Shown here piece after piece: positions 44,901 through 53,637 of a DNA stretch of 64,000 nucleotides (its first letter is position 1; each line of letters opens with the position of its first letter). Under the pieces are notes generated by a model. The model ran no database searches, had not been told where the DNA came from, and saw only the letters and a program-made list of their open reading frames with translations. The stretch lies in contig NZ_FNEE01000005.1 in assembly GCF_900099905.1 (NCBI RefSeq), forward strand, positions 1 through 64,000. Reading direction: 5' to 3'. The DNA is from Mesorhizobium muleiense. Its GTDB lineage: Bacteria; Pseudomonadota; Alphaproteobacteria; Rhizobiales; Rhizobiaceae. The position numbers were made by a program, and so were the translations under genes.

Positions 44901-46070
44901 ATGGTCGCGCTGCGCACGAAAAGAACCAACAACGAGGCCGACGAGCCGTCGAGCCCGGTGTTGCGCTTCGGCGCCGACAAGCCGCTCAAGCTCGATGCCG
45001 GCACGCTGCTGTCACCGTTCCAGATCGCCTACAAGACTTACGGCACGCTCAACGACGCCCGCTCCAACGCCATCCTCGTCTGCCATGCACTGACCGGCGA
45101 CCAGCATGTCGCCAGCACCAATCCGGTGACCGGCAAGCCGGGCTGGTGGGAAGTGCTGATCGGCCCCGGCAAGATCATCGACACCAGCCGCTTCTTCGTC
45201 ATCTGCTCGAACGTCATCGGCGGCTGCCTCGGCTCGACCGGCCCCGCCTCGACCAATCCCGCCACCGGCAAGCCCTACGGGCTCGACCTGCCGATCATCA
45301 CCATCCGCGACATGGTGCGGGCGCAGTTGATGCTGGTCGACCATTTCGGCATCGAAAAACTGTTCTCGGTGCTCGGCGGCTCGATGGGCGGCATGCAGGT
45401 GCTGCAATGGGCGTCAAGCTATCCGGAGCGCGTTTTCTCGGCGCTGCCGATCGCCACCGGCGCGCGCCATTCCTCGCAGAACATCGCCTTCCATGAGGTC
45501 GGCCGGCAAGCGGTGATGGCCGATCCCGACTGGCATGGCGGCAAATATTTCGAACAAGGCAAGCGCCCGGAAAAGGGACTGGCTGTGGCGCGCATGGCCG
45601 CTCACATCACCTATCTGTCGGAGGCGGCCCTGCACCGGAAGTTTGGCCGCAATCTGCAGGACCGTGAAGCGCTCACCTTCGGTTTCGACGCCGACTTCCA
45701 GATCGAGAGCTATCTGCGCCATCAGGGCATGACCTTCGTCGACCGCTTCGACGCCAACTCCTATCTCTACATGACCAGGGCGATGGACTATTTCGACCTT
45801 GCCGCCGACCATGGCGGCCGGCTCGCCGACGCCTTTGCCGGCACCAAGACCCGTTTCTGCCTGGTCTCCTTCACCAGCGACTGGCTGTTCCCGACCGAGG
45901 AGAGCCGCTCGGTCGTTCATGCGCTGAACGCGGCCGGCGCCTCGGTGTCCTTCGTCGAGATCGAGACCGATCGCGGCCACGACGCCTTCCTGCTCGACGA
46001 GCCGGAGCTGTTCGCGGCCATCAACGGCTTCATCGCCTCGGCGGCCCGCGCCAGGGGGCTCAGCACATGA
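44901..46070 (+). CDS. metX: Homoserine O-acetyltransferase
   Basis: The 389-aa alpha/beta hydrolase acylates homoserine for methionine synthesis. The nucleophile lies in [13 protein letters not shown] (about 155), the catalytic Asp in FTSDWLFP and the His in [18 protein letters not shown] and the [12 protein letters not shown] loop are typical MetX. AGAGGA precedes the ATG. Upstream are promoter, SAM-II aptamer and terminator; downstream metW forms the usual metXW pair, separated here by tandem repeats. Acetyl versus succinyl specificity is not decided. Confidence 0.96.
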   Translation: MVALRTKRTNNEADEPSSPVLRFGADKPLKLDAGTLLSPFQIAYKTYGTLNDARSNAILVCHALTGDQHVASTNPVTGKPGWWEVLIGPGKIIDTSRFFVICSNVIGGCLGSTGPASTNPATGKPYGLDLPIITIRDMVRAQLMLVDHFGIEKLFSVLGGSMGGMQVLQWASSYPERVFSALPIATGARHSSQNIAFHEVGRQAVMADPDWHGGKYFEQGKRPEKGLAVARMAAHITYLSEAALHRKFGRNLQDREALTFGFDADFQIESYLRHQGMTFVDRFDANSYLYMTRAMDYFDLAADHGGRLADAFAGTKTRFCLVSFTSDWLFPTEESRSVVHALNAAGASVSFVEIETDRGHDAFLLDEPELFAAINGFIASAARARGLST

Positions 46071-46236
46071 CCCCGAAAGATTGCAGGCTTTTCGGACTGG
46101 CATCGTGCGCCAGGCAGCAGCGCATGATGCCTGAAGTTTGCAGGCTTTTCGGATCAAGGTCATGCGCAGGCAGCAGCGCATGATCCCGAAAAGTTGCAGA
46201 CTTTTCGGATCAAGGTCGTGCGCCAGTCAAGAGGCA
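46067..46236 (+). repeat. Three tandem ~57-bp hairpin units between metX and metW
   Basis: Units start at 46067, 46124 and 46180 (57, 56 and 57 bp). Each begins ATGA followed by a CCCGAAA/TTTCGG-type hairpin around TTGCAG, then GATCAAGGTC.TGCGC.AG and GCAGCGC. The first unit starts at the metX stop and the last ends at the metW ribosome site. They will fold into successive hairpins in the metXW message. Confidence 0.85.
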
Positions 46237-46241
46237 CGATC

Positions 46242-46856
46242 ATGAGTGTCAACCACGCCCAGCGCGTCGACCTCGAAGTCGTCGCCGATCTCATCCCGCC
46301 GCAGTCGCGGGTGCTGGACGTCGGCTCCGGTGATGGCCTGCTGCTCGAATTGCTGCAGGCAACGAAGCAGGTCGACGGCCGTGGGATGGAACTGTCGCAG
46401 CGCGGCGTCAACGAATGCGTGGCGCGCGGCCTGTCCGTCATCCAGGGCGACGCCGACAAGGACCTCAAATTCTATCCCGACAAGGGTTTTGATTTCGTCG
46501 TCCTGTCGCAGACCTTGCAGGCGACCCGCAACCCGAAGCTGGTGCTCGACGAGTTGCTCAGGATCGGCAAGCACGCCATCGTCTCCTTCCCCAATTTCGG
46601 CCATTGGCGGGTACGCCTTTCGCTGTTCGTCGAAGGGCGGATGCCGGTGACCAAGGACCTGCCCTATTCCTGGTACGACACGCCCAACATCCATTTCTGC
46701 ACCATCCGCGATTTCGTCAATCTCTGCGAAGAGCTCGGCGCAACGGTGGAAAAGGCAACCGCGCTCGACGCCAATGGCCAGAAAATCGGCCTGTCGATGC
46801 CATGGTGGTTCTGGAATTTCTTTGGCCAGCAGGCGGTGTTCCTGCTGAAGCGATAA
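46242..46856 (+). CDS. metW: MetW methyltransferase-like protein
   Basis: The 204-aa protein has the SAM-binding motif VLDVGSGDGLLLELL (about 24-38) and the MetW hallmarks GRGMELSQRGVNECVARGLSVIQGD and FPNFGHWRVRLSLFVEGRMPVT. MetW works with MetX in methionine synthesis. ATG 46242 follows AAGAGGC. Length is usual. It shares the metX message if transcription passes the repeats. Confidence 0.95.
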   Translation: MSVNHAQRVDLEVVADLIPPQSRVLDVGSGDGLLLELLQATKQVDGRGMELSQRGVNECVARGLSVIQGDADKDLKFYPDKGFDFVVLSQTLQATRNPKLVLDELLRIGKHAIVSFPNFGHWRVRLSLFVEGRMPVTKDLPYSWYDTPNIHFCTIRDFVNLCEELGATVEKATALDANGQKIGLSMPWWFWNFFGQQAVFLLKR

Positions 46857-46928
46857 CGGCGACCCCGTCGCTTCGGCCAGCCGGCCCGATTCCGGAGACA
46901 TCTGGGACTGATCGCCATTCGTCGAGGT

Positions 46929-47816
46929 CTAACGATCAAGTTCCGGAAAATACGGATCGGAGAAAAACCGCCGACCGCGCTCGCCTTGCAAACAGTCGAC
47001 CGGTGCTGCCGCGTCGACCGGGACGGACCCGGGATCGGCCCCGGGACCGGCATTAGGATCGGTAACACCGCTGACCTCGAGGACCAGCTTGCGGCGTATG
47101 GCGGTCACGAATTCCGAAGCGGCATAGACCGGCAGCACGAAGGAGCCTGGCCCGCCTGTGACGCACTCGGCATAGTATTGGTCGAGATGGCTGAAGCTGG
47201 GCGACGGGCTGATCAGGATCGGCAGGCCATTGATGACGATGCCCTTTGCTATCGCGGCGTCGCGTGTCGTGGCGACGGGCATCCCGATATTGTTGGGGCC
47301 ATCGCCTGAGATGTCGATGACGCTGCGCGTCGCGTCGAAGGCGGCTCCATCCAAAAGCTTGGCGCCGAAGGCGAGCGCACTGGAAATCGAGGTGCCGCGA
47401 AAGCTCCTGAACGGGCGTGCCTCGATCTTGCCGGCGAATACCTCGGCGCTCTCGGCATCGTCGATGATCTGCCAGGCAATGACGGCGTCGTCGCGGACGG
47501 TGCCTGCCCATTCGAAATAGGCCAGCGCAATGCGGCCGTTCACGCCCGAACGCACCGCATTGATGAAGTCGGGGTGGCGCAGCGCCTTGACATAGCCGGC
47601 GCGCTGCAGGGCGAATTCCTTTTCGTCCATCGAGTGCGAGATGTCGACCGCCAGCACCAGTTCGACGTCCACCGCAATGGTGTCGGCAGGCGCGGCCAAA
47701 GGTGCTGCCTGGGCACGGGCAAGGCAGGCAAGCAGGCTGACGCAGGTCGCCCAAAAGCGCGCAGCGGTTTTGGGGTAACGACAAGCATCGAAGCAAACAC
47801 TCAAAGCGTGTCGCAT
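46929..47816 (-). CDS. DUF1194 von Willebrand A-domain secreted protein
   Basis: The 295-aa protein has a signal-like N-terminus (FWATCVSLLACLARAQA) and a VWA domain with MIDAS residues in LVLAVDISHSMDEKEF (DXSXS, about 55-70). RGTSISSALAFG, RSVIDISGDGPNN and the C-terminal VYAASEFVTAIRRKLVLEVSG are typical of DUF1194. Its role is unknown. The first ~30 codons are encoded by a genomic palindromic repeat (47745-47822), so the N-terminus is either repeat-derived or the true start is further in; no better start was found. Confidence 0.82.
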   Translation of the reverse strand: MRHALSVCFDACRYPKTAARFWATCVSLLACLARAQAAPLAAPADTIAVDVELVLAVDISHSMDEKEFALQRAGYVKALRHPDFINAVRSGVNGRIALAYFEWAGTVRDDAVIAWQIIDDAESAEVFAGKIEARPFRSFRGTSISSALAFGAKLLDGAAFDATRSVIDISGDGPNNIGMPVATTRDAAIAKGIVINGLPILISPSPSFSHLDQYYAECVTGGPGSFVLPVYAASEFVTAIRRKLVLEVSGVTDPNAGPGADPGSVPVDAAAPVDCLQGERGRRFFSDPYFPELDR

Positions 47817-47822
47817 GAATCC
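47745..47822. repeat. TCGCCCAAAA repeat within the 5' end of the DUF1194 gene
   Basis: TCGCCCAAAA (47747-47756) pairs with TTTTGGGG (47768-47775) around GCGCGCAGCGG, then continues GTAACGACAAGCATCG..AAAGCGTGTCGCATGAAT. The element at 28841-28916 has the same core (CCCAAAA, GCAGCGG-like centre, TTTTGGG). Such units are common between genes in Mesorhizobium-like genomes. Confidence 0.65.
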
Positions 47823-47893
47823 AACGCCGCAGGCTTCCGAACGATGCCGGCAATCTTTCGCCGCGATCACGGCAAAATAAAGCTTACGGCCGG

Positions 47894-49720
47894 CTATGCC
47901 TGTTGGTGGGCTTTGGCGACGGCCGGGGGTGGTTCGATCGCGCCGGCCCTGACGCGGACTGGCTTGAGAGCCGGTCGCTCGACGTCTTTCACGATCGCCA
48001 ATGAGCGCGGGAAGAATTCAATATTCTGCTGGCCACGGCCGATATTGAGGATCGCGGCGTCGGCAAGACGCGCCTCCAGCATCGACAGCACCCGCCGCAG
48101 CGTCGCGCCGTCGAACGTGTCCAAAGCCTCATCGATGATCACCCATTTCGGCTGCCGCAAGACCAGCCGGGCAAAGGCAAGCAGGCGCTGCTCGTCATCG
48201 CTCAATTCGCGCTCCCAGCGCGCCGACCGGTCGAGCGAGGATGACAGCCGCCCGAGGCCGACCTCGGCAAGCACCGCCGAGATCTCGGCGTCGCTGACCG
48301 CGGCATCGGCGTGGTCGAGCACCTCGCGCAGCGTGCCGAGCGGGAAATATGGTTTTCGGGGAACGAAGGCCGGCACCTCTCCGGCCGGCATGCCGATCCG
48401 CCCGCTTCCCCACGGCCACAGACCGGCAATGGCGCGGAAGAACAGCGTCTTGCCGGCGCGCGGATCTCCGGTGATCATGACGCGCTCGCCGGCGCGGATC
48501 TCGACATGCGGCTCGGCGAGCTTGGTGCATCCATCCCGCGACGCAATTTCGAGCTTGTCGAATGTCAGCCTGCCGTCCGGATTTTCGCCGAACTCGATGC
48601 GCCTCTCGCTGTGGTGGAGCACATCCGTTTCAGCAAGCGCGATGCGGAAATCGGCGACGCGCATCAGCGTGGCGCGCCAATCGGCGATGCCGCCGATATT
48701 GTTGATGAACCAGCGCAACGAGGAATGCACCTGGTTGAAGGCGCCGACAGCCATCATCAGCCCGCCGAAGCTGATGTCACCGGCGAAATAGACCGGCGCG
48801 GCGACGAGGATCGGCGCGACGACAGTGATCCAGCCATAGGTGTCGGTCACCCAGGAAAGATTGATCTGGGCGCTGTAGATGCGCCGCATCGCGCCCAGCA
48901 CCGTGCCGAGGTCGAGCTCAAGCCGCCGTCGCGCGTCGGCCTCGCCGTGCGCAAGCGCGATGGCATCGACATTCTCGTTGACGCGGACCACCGAGGAGCG
49001 CAGCTCCGCCTCGCGCGTATAGCGGTCGCTGTTGAAGCGGATGAGCGGCCGTCCGACCAGCCAGCTCAGCCAGGAGGCGGTGCCGGCATAGAGGATTGCG
49101 GCCCACACCATGTAGCCCGGAATCGCCAGCGAATAGCCGCCGACATGGAAGACGAAGCCGGAAGACAGCGACCAAAGGACGCCGACGAACGAAACAAGCA
49201 GAATGAACGACTGCAATAGCCCTATGCCGAGACCTGTCGAAAGATCGGAGAGATGCCCGGCATCCTGCTGCAGGCGCTGGTCGGGGTTGACGCCGATGGC
49301 GCCGGCGTTGGCGAGCCGGAAAGCCCGCGCCGGCCGCATCCATTCACCGATCAGATCGACGGTCAACGCCTCACGCAGCTTCAGCCGGATCGTCTGGTCG
49401 AGCCAGGTCTGGCCGACATTGAGCACCACAAGCCCGCCGGCGATGGCGGAAAACACCAGAAGCTGGTGCAGGAAACCCTGCATGTCGCGCCGAGCCAGCG
49501 CGTCGTAAAAGGGCTCGTTCCAGCGATTGAGCAGAACCTGCCCGATCGAGGTTGCCACAATGACGGCGACGATGCCGAGGCAGGCCCAGAGCAGTTGTTT
49601 GCGGATCGGCGACGTCGCCAGCGCCAGCCTGATTGTCGCCAGTTGGTCGCCCAGGCTGCTGGCTTCGACCGACGCGGCAATCGGCTTGGCGCTGGCCTCG
49701 AAATCCGGATGATCAGCCAT
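47894..49720 (-). CDS. SbmA/BacA-type ABC-D transporter with degenerate ATPase
   Basis: The 608-aa protein has a SbmA/BacA-like six-helix domain (QVLLNRWNEPFYDALARRDMQGFL near residue 65; GAFNQVHSSLRWFINNIGGIADWRATLMRV near 370) fused to an ATPase. Walker A GDPRAGKT and Walker B WVIIDEALDTFD are intact. The signature is LSDDEQ (glycine lost) and the switch His is replaced in NIGRGQQ (normally GHR). Relatives such as BclA and YddA move antimicrobial or NCR peptides and long-chain lipids. ATG 49720 has AAGGGT upstream. Transport may be slow or non-ATP-driven, as in BacA itself. Confidence 0.85.
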   Translation of the reverse strand: MADHPDFEASAKPIAASVEASSLGDQLATIRLALATSPIRKQLLWACLGIVAVIVATSIGQVLLNRWNEPFYDALARRDMQGFLHQLLVFSAIAGGLVVLNVGQTWLDQTIRLKLREALTVDLIGEWMRPARAFRLANAGAIGVNPDQRLQQDAGHLSDLSTGLGIGLLQSFILLVSFVGVLWSLSSGFVFHVGGYSLAIPGYMVWAAILYAGTASWLSWLVGRPLIRFNSDRYTREAELRSSVVRVNENVDAIALAHGEADARRRLELDLGTVLGAMRRIYSAQINLSWVTDTYGWITVVAPILVAAPVYFAGDISFGGLMMAVGAFNQVHSSLRWFINNIGGIADWRATLMRVADFRIALAETDVLHHSERRIEFGENPDGRLTFDKLEIASRDGCTKLAEPHVEIRAGERVMITGDPRAGKTLFFRAIAGLWPWGSGRIGMPAGEVPAFVPRKPYFPLGTLREVLDHADAAVSDAEISAVLAEVGLGRLSSSLDRSARWERELSDDEQRLLAFARLVLRQPKWVIIDEALDTFDGATLRRVLSMLEARLADAAILNIGRGQQNIEFFPRSLAIVKDVERPALKPVRVRAGAIEPPPAVAKAHQQA

Positions 49721-49835
49721 TGATGAAGACCCTTCGCAAGCGGTGCTGAAACCGGTGAACAAGTCGACTCAATCGGGTAGCAAATCCGCCCACGACAGAT
49801 AGGTGGGAAAAAGCGTGATTCCGATCACGAAAACG

Positions 49836-50612
49836 TCATCGGCGGCCCGGCGACGGCGCCTTCCCGCTCGGCGATATCCGGCCGAGCCTTGTGGCGCCAT
49901 GCGGCGAGAAAACCGGCACGAAGACGCGGCGAGAGGCGCGCTGGACGACCGGCACACCCTGATAGAGCCGCTTCTGCGCCTCGACGACGATGACGCCGGA
50001 AAAGATCGGCCAGAACCTGCGGCCGGCGCGCTCCAGCACATTGTGGAACCGCATCATGAAGCGTCGCCGCGATGGCGGGAAGAACAGGGCGTCGGACCAG
50101 GCCGCGGGCGTGAAATTCGCTTCGCGCAGCAATTCGGTGAGCTGGCCGCGCGAGAAGGGCCGGCCGCTGCCGAACGGCGTATGCTCGAAACGGGCCCAGA
50201 CACCGCGCCGGTTGGGCACGACGATGACGACGCGGCCTGCGGGCGACAGCACCCGCCAGATTTCGTTCAGCGTCTCGCGCGGGTTCTCGGCATGTTCGAG
50301 TGAATGGACGAGCAGCATGCGGTCGATGGAGGCATCGACCAACGGCAATTCCTCATCGAAGACCAGCGCGGTCGCGGTCGGCCCGGTGGCCGGCCAGACC
50401 ACCGCGCCTTGCGTCGCCGGCATGAAGGCAAAGACACGTTCGGCATCGGTGCCGAACCGCTCCAGCCACGGCAAGGTGTAGCCGAGGCCGACCAGCCGCT
50501 CATTGGGCACGACAGCCCATATCGAGGACAACGCCATGGTGATCGAGCGTTCGGCCAATCGCCCGAGCGTGGTCGAATAAAACGAGCGAAGGTCGACGAT
50601 ATCGGAATGCAT
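49836..50612 (-). CDS. Class I SAM-dependent methyltransferase
   Basis: The 258-aa protein has a Methyltransf_11-like core with DEELPLVDASIDRMLLVHSLEHAENPRETLNEIWRVLSPAGRVVIVVPN. The usual glycine-rich motif I is weak (ERLVGLGYTLPWL). The C-terminus is basic and proline-rich. ATG 50612 (MHSDIVDLRSFY) is preferred over upstream in-frame codons. It is divergent from gloB, a conserved rhizobial pair. The substrate is unknown. Confidence 0.82.
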   Translation of the reverse strand: MHSDIVDLRSFYSTTLGRLAERSITMALSSIWAVVPNERLVGLGYTLPWLERFGTDAERVFAFMPATQGAVVWPATGPTATALVFDEELPLVDASIDRMLLVHSLEHAENPRETLNEIWRVLSPAGRVVIVVPNRRGVWARFEHTPFGSGRPFSRGQLTELLREANFTPAAWSDALFFPPSRRRFMMRFHNVLERAGRRFWPIFSGVIVVEAQKRLYQGVPVVQRASRRVFVPVFSPHGATRLGRISPSGKAPSPGRR

Positions 50613-50830
50613 GCGCGGCACGCTATCTTCGATGCTGTCCAAGTTCAACAAAGGCGCCAAGTTCTACAAAGACGATGACATCCGCGGGCAAGCGCCCTAT
50701 GTCTGCGGCGACTGCTGCATCGGCCAGAAATCGGTTTCGATTTCGGAAGACACGATGCAGCAGGTAAAAAGTGTCAGAAGCGTCCTTTGTGCGTCCAACT
50801 GGACGCGCGGCGCTCTCGTGGAGAGATGCG

Positions 50831-51598
50831 ATGCCGGTTGAAATCGAACAATTCATGTGCCGCAGCGACAATTTCGGTGTGCTGGTGCATGCCCCGAAAA
50901 GCGGCCAGACCGCGATCATCGACGCGCCCGAGGAGGCGTCGATTCTGGCCGCGATCGAGCGTACCGGCTGGACGCCGACGATGATCCTGACCACGCACCA
51001 CCATGTCGACCATGTCGAGGCCAATCTGGCGCTGAAGGAGCGCTTCAAGCTGCGCATCGTCGGACCGGAAGCGGAAAAGGCAAAAATCCCCGGCATCGAC
51101 GAAACCGTCGAGCAGGGTTCGGTCATCCACCTCGGCGAGGAGAGGATCGACGTGATCGCCACGCCCGGCCACACGGCGGGCCATGTCTCCTATCATCTGC
51201 CGGCGTCGAAAGTGGCGTTCACCGCCGACACGCTGTTCGCACTCGGCTGCGGCCGGCTGTTCGAATGCAAGCCGCCGGTGATGTACGATTCGTTGAAGAA
51301 ACTCGCGGCGCTTCCGGCCGAGACGGTCGTCTATTGCGGCCATGAATACACGCTTTCCAACGCCCGCTTCGCGCTGACCGTCGACCCGACCAATTCGGCA
51401 TTGAAGGAGCGCGCCGCGAAAATCGAAGCGCTGCGCGCCGACGGCAAGCCGACGCTGCCGACCACGATCGGTGAGGAACTGTCGACCAATCCGTTCCTGC
51501 GCTGGCACGATCCGGCAATCCGCAAGCATCTCGGCATGGAGAACGCCTCCGACGCCGAAGTGTTCGCCGAAATACGCAAGCGCAAGGACAATTTCTGA
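50831..51598 (+). CDS. gloB: Hydroxyacylglutathione hydrolase (glyoxalase II)
   Basis: The 255-aa metallo-beta-lactamase-fold enzyme hydrolyses S-lactoylglutathione. The metal motif is THHHVDHVE (about 54-62), with further ligands in GHTAGHVSYHL, TADTLFALGCGRLFE and YCGHEYT. The C-terminal glutathione-binding HAGH_C part ends NPFLRW. GGAGAG precedes ATG 50831. A hairpin-forming repeat lies ~95 bp upstream. Confidence 0.94.
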   Translation: MPVEIEQFMCRSDNFGVLVHAPKSGQTAIIDAPEEASILAAIERTGWTPTMILTTHHHVDHVEANLALKERFKLRIVGPEAEKAKIPGIDETVEQGSVIHLGEERIDVIATPGHTAGHVSYHLPASKVAFTADTLFALGCGRLFECKPPVMYDSLKKLAALPAETVVYCGHEYTLSNARFALTVDPTNSALKERAAKIEALRADGKPTLPTTIGEELSTNPFLRWHDPAIRKHLGMENASDAEVFAEIRKRKDNF

Positions 51599-51638
51599 GC
51601 ACCGTTGATGGTCTTGCATCCATGAAGGTCTGAGGAAA

Positions 51639-52079
51639 ATGACCAGTTCCGCCGAAATCATCGCGGCGCTCGGCCTGAAACCGCATCCGGAAGGCGGCTG
51701 GTATGCCGAGACCTTTCGCGATGGCGCGGAAGGCGCTCGCGGCCATTCGACCGCGATCTATTTCCTTTTGGAGCAGGAGCAAGTGTCGGCCTGGCACCGC
51801 GTCAAGGACGCCGCCGAGGTCTGGCATTTCTATGCCGGCGCCCCGCTGGCACTGTCGATGCATCGGGAAAATGGGCCGGTGATCGAGCAGGTGCTCGGCA
51901 CGGCATTGGCGGCGGGCGAGCGGCCGCAGATCGTTGTGCCGGCAGGCTGGTGGCAGTCGGCGCGCAGCCTGGGCGAGTGGACGCTGGCCGGCTGCACCGT
52001 GGCGCCGGGCTTCGATTTCGCCGCCTTCGAGCTGGCCGAACCGGGCTGGAGTCCTAGCCCAGCAGGAAACCCATCGTGA
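51639..52079 (+). CDS. Cupin-fold protein, DUF985 family
   Basis: The 146-aa protein has the DUF985 signature KPHPEGGWYAETFRD at residues 14-28 and the cupin metal region SAWHRVKDAAEVWHFYAGAPL. It ends APGFDFAAFELAEPG. The function is not established. Its last 26 bp overlap the convergent yhhN gene. Confidence 0.88.
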   Translation: MTSSAEIIAALGLKPHPEGGWYAETFRDGAEGARGHSTAIYFLLEQEQVSAWHRVKDAAEVWHFYAGAPLALSMHRENGPVIEQVLGTALAAGERPQIVVPAGWWQSARSLGEWTLAGCTVAPGFDFAAFELAEPGWSPSPAGNPS

Positions 52080-52722
52080 TCGCCAGCTGGGCGGCATAAT
52101 ACAGCACCCAGACCGCGCGGCGCGTCCAGTCGCGGTGCGGCGAGATGGCGCTCAGCAGGAACTTTTCCGAGGCGAGCAGCCCGTCGGACGCCATGAACAG
52201 CACGGCGCCGCCGACGACCCAGAAATTGCTCAGGGTCAGCGCCGAAATGCCCATGGCAAAAATTGTCGCGATATAGAGGCTGATCGGAAGGCGCAGGGCG
52301 GGGCCGACACGGCGCCAGAGCGCAAAAAGCATGGCGAGTGCCAACACGGCCATTGCCACGGCAATCGCCGCGCGCCACGGCTCGGCCGAGAGCAGCCCGA
52401 CCCCCTCGCCGGAGCGCAGGAACAGCGCGATGTAAAGCCCATGCGCCACGAGAAAACTGGCCAGCCCGCCGACAAAAGCCTTTTCACCGTCGCGCGACAG
52501 CAATGCGTCGCCGATGGCGCTGAGCGCCAGCGCCGCGATGAGCAGCCACGGACCGCCCTGCAGCGATGCCAGCAGAGCAAGCATCGCCACGGCCAGCGTC
52601 TTGACCGCGGAACGCGCAAGCGTCTGTGGCATGTCGATGGTGAAGGCGTAGATCACCGCGGCGGCCAGCGAAAACAGCAGCGTCGCATTGGCGTCGGCGT
52701 CGATGCCGCCGGGAAACGGCAT
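52054..52722 (-). CDS. YhhN/TMEM86-family membrane protein (lysoplasmalogenase-like)
   Basis: The 222-aa protein has eight hydrophobic helices with the YhhN features ALSAIGDALLSRDGEKAFVGGLASFLVAHGLYI and FMASDGLLASEKF. The conserved aspartates GDALL and SDGLL are typical of the lysoplasmalogenase family. The start ATG 52722 overlaps the stop of the EamA gene by one base (TGATG). Confidence 0.87.
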   Translation of the reverse strand: MPFPGGIDADANATLLFSLAAAVIYAFTIDMPQTLARSAVKTLAVAMLALLASLQGGPWLLIAALALSAIGDALLSRDGEKAFVGGLASFLVAHGLYIALFLRSGEGVGLLSAEPWRAAIAVAMAVLALAMLFALWRRVGPALRLPISLYIATIFAMGISALTLSNFWVVGGAVLFMASDGLLASEKFLLSAISPHRDWTRRAVWVLYYAAQLAITMGFLLG

Positions 52723-53609
52723 CACGCCCCTGCCTCGCTCGCAGCCCTCTTGCGCAAGAACAGCGATTTCGCCGCAAGCGCTGCGCCGCCGGTGATCAGC
52801 ACGCAGGCGGCGAGGATGCGCAGGGACGGCTCGGCGAAGCCGGCTGATATCAGCACCAGCGTCGACAGCAGCGGCGCGGCATAGCTTGCCGCGCCCAGCA
52901 CCTGGATGTTGCCGCGCTTGACGCCGATATCCCAGGCGTAGAAGGCCGCGCCCACCGGCATCAGGCCGAGGCCGAGCACGGCCAGCCACTGGCCGGCGCC
53001 GACAGGCAGCACCGTCTCTTCCAGCATCAGATGGCAGACAAGCGAAAGCGCTGCCGTGGCCGCACAGAACCAGGTGACGATGCTGGTCGGCACCGACGGA
53101 AAGCGGCGCGACAACAGCGAATAGGACGACCACAGCACGGCGCAGACGCCGGCCATCGCATAGCCGAAGGCATAGCGCGCGTCGAAGGCAATCCCGCCGC
53201 CCTTGGTGACGATCAGAAAAGTGCCGGCAAGGCCGAGCAGTGCGCCGACGACATGGTTCCAGGCCAGGCGCTCGCCCGGCATCAGCGCCGATCCGAGCAC
53301 GATCAGCAGCGGCCACAGATAGGCGATGAGGCTCGCCTCCACCGCCGGCGCGTTGCGCAGCGCAGTAAAATAGAAGAAGTGATAGCCGAACAGGCCGGCA
53401 ATACCGATCAGCCACACTTGCGGCGGTATCTTCTCGCTCCCGGCGGTGGCCGGCATGAACAGCCGCGCGACGAGCCCGACGCCAGTGCCGATCGTGAAGG
53501 TGATCGCCGAGAGCAGGAATGGCGGCACCTTGCCGGAAGCGTCCGTAAGCAGCGCCAGCAGCGCCCACATGGCGACCGCCGAGAAGCCGATCAGTGTTGC
53601 GCGCCCCAT
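52722..53609 (-). CDS. EamA/DMT-family transporter
   Basis: The 295-aa protein has ten helices in two EamA repeats (GYHFFYFTALRNAPAVEASLIAYLWPLLIVL in the first, VLGAASYAAPLLSTLVLI in the second). It is probably an exporter. ATG 53609 (MGRATLIGFSAVAMWALLALLTD) gives the usual N-terminus; the in-frame upstream stretch is basic and not family-like. It is in an operon between the DUF3108 gene and yhhN. Confidence 0.88.
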   Translation of the reverse strand: MGRATLIGFSAVAMWALLALLTDASGKVPPFLLSAITFTIGTGVGLVARLFMPATAGSEKIPPQVWLIGIAGLFGYHFFYFTALRNAPAVEASLIAYLWPLLIVLGSALMPGERLAWNHVVGALLGLAGTFLIVTKGGGIAFDARYAFGYAMAGVCAVLWSSYSLLSRRFPSVPTSIVTWFCAATAALSLVCHLMLEETVLPVGAGQWLAVLGLGLMPVGAAFYAWDIGVKRGNIQVLGAASYAAPLLSTLVLISAGFAEPSLRILAACVLITGGAALAAKSLFLRKRAASEAGA

Positions 53610-53637
53610 GTCCGTCTCCGGCGGCGCGCGATCGCGC

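Noticed and set aside
46067..46236. Tandem units between metX and metW as a CRISPR array
   Set aside because: Units are contiguous diverged copies without unique spacers, and no cas genes are present.
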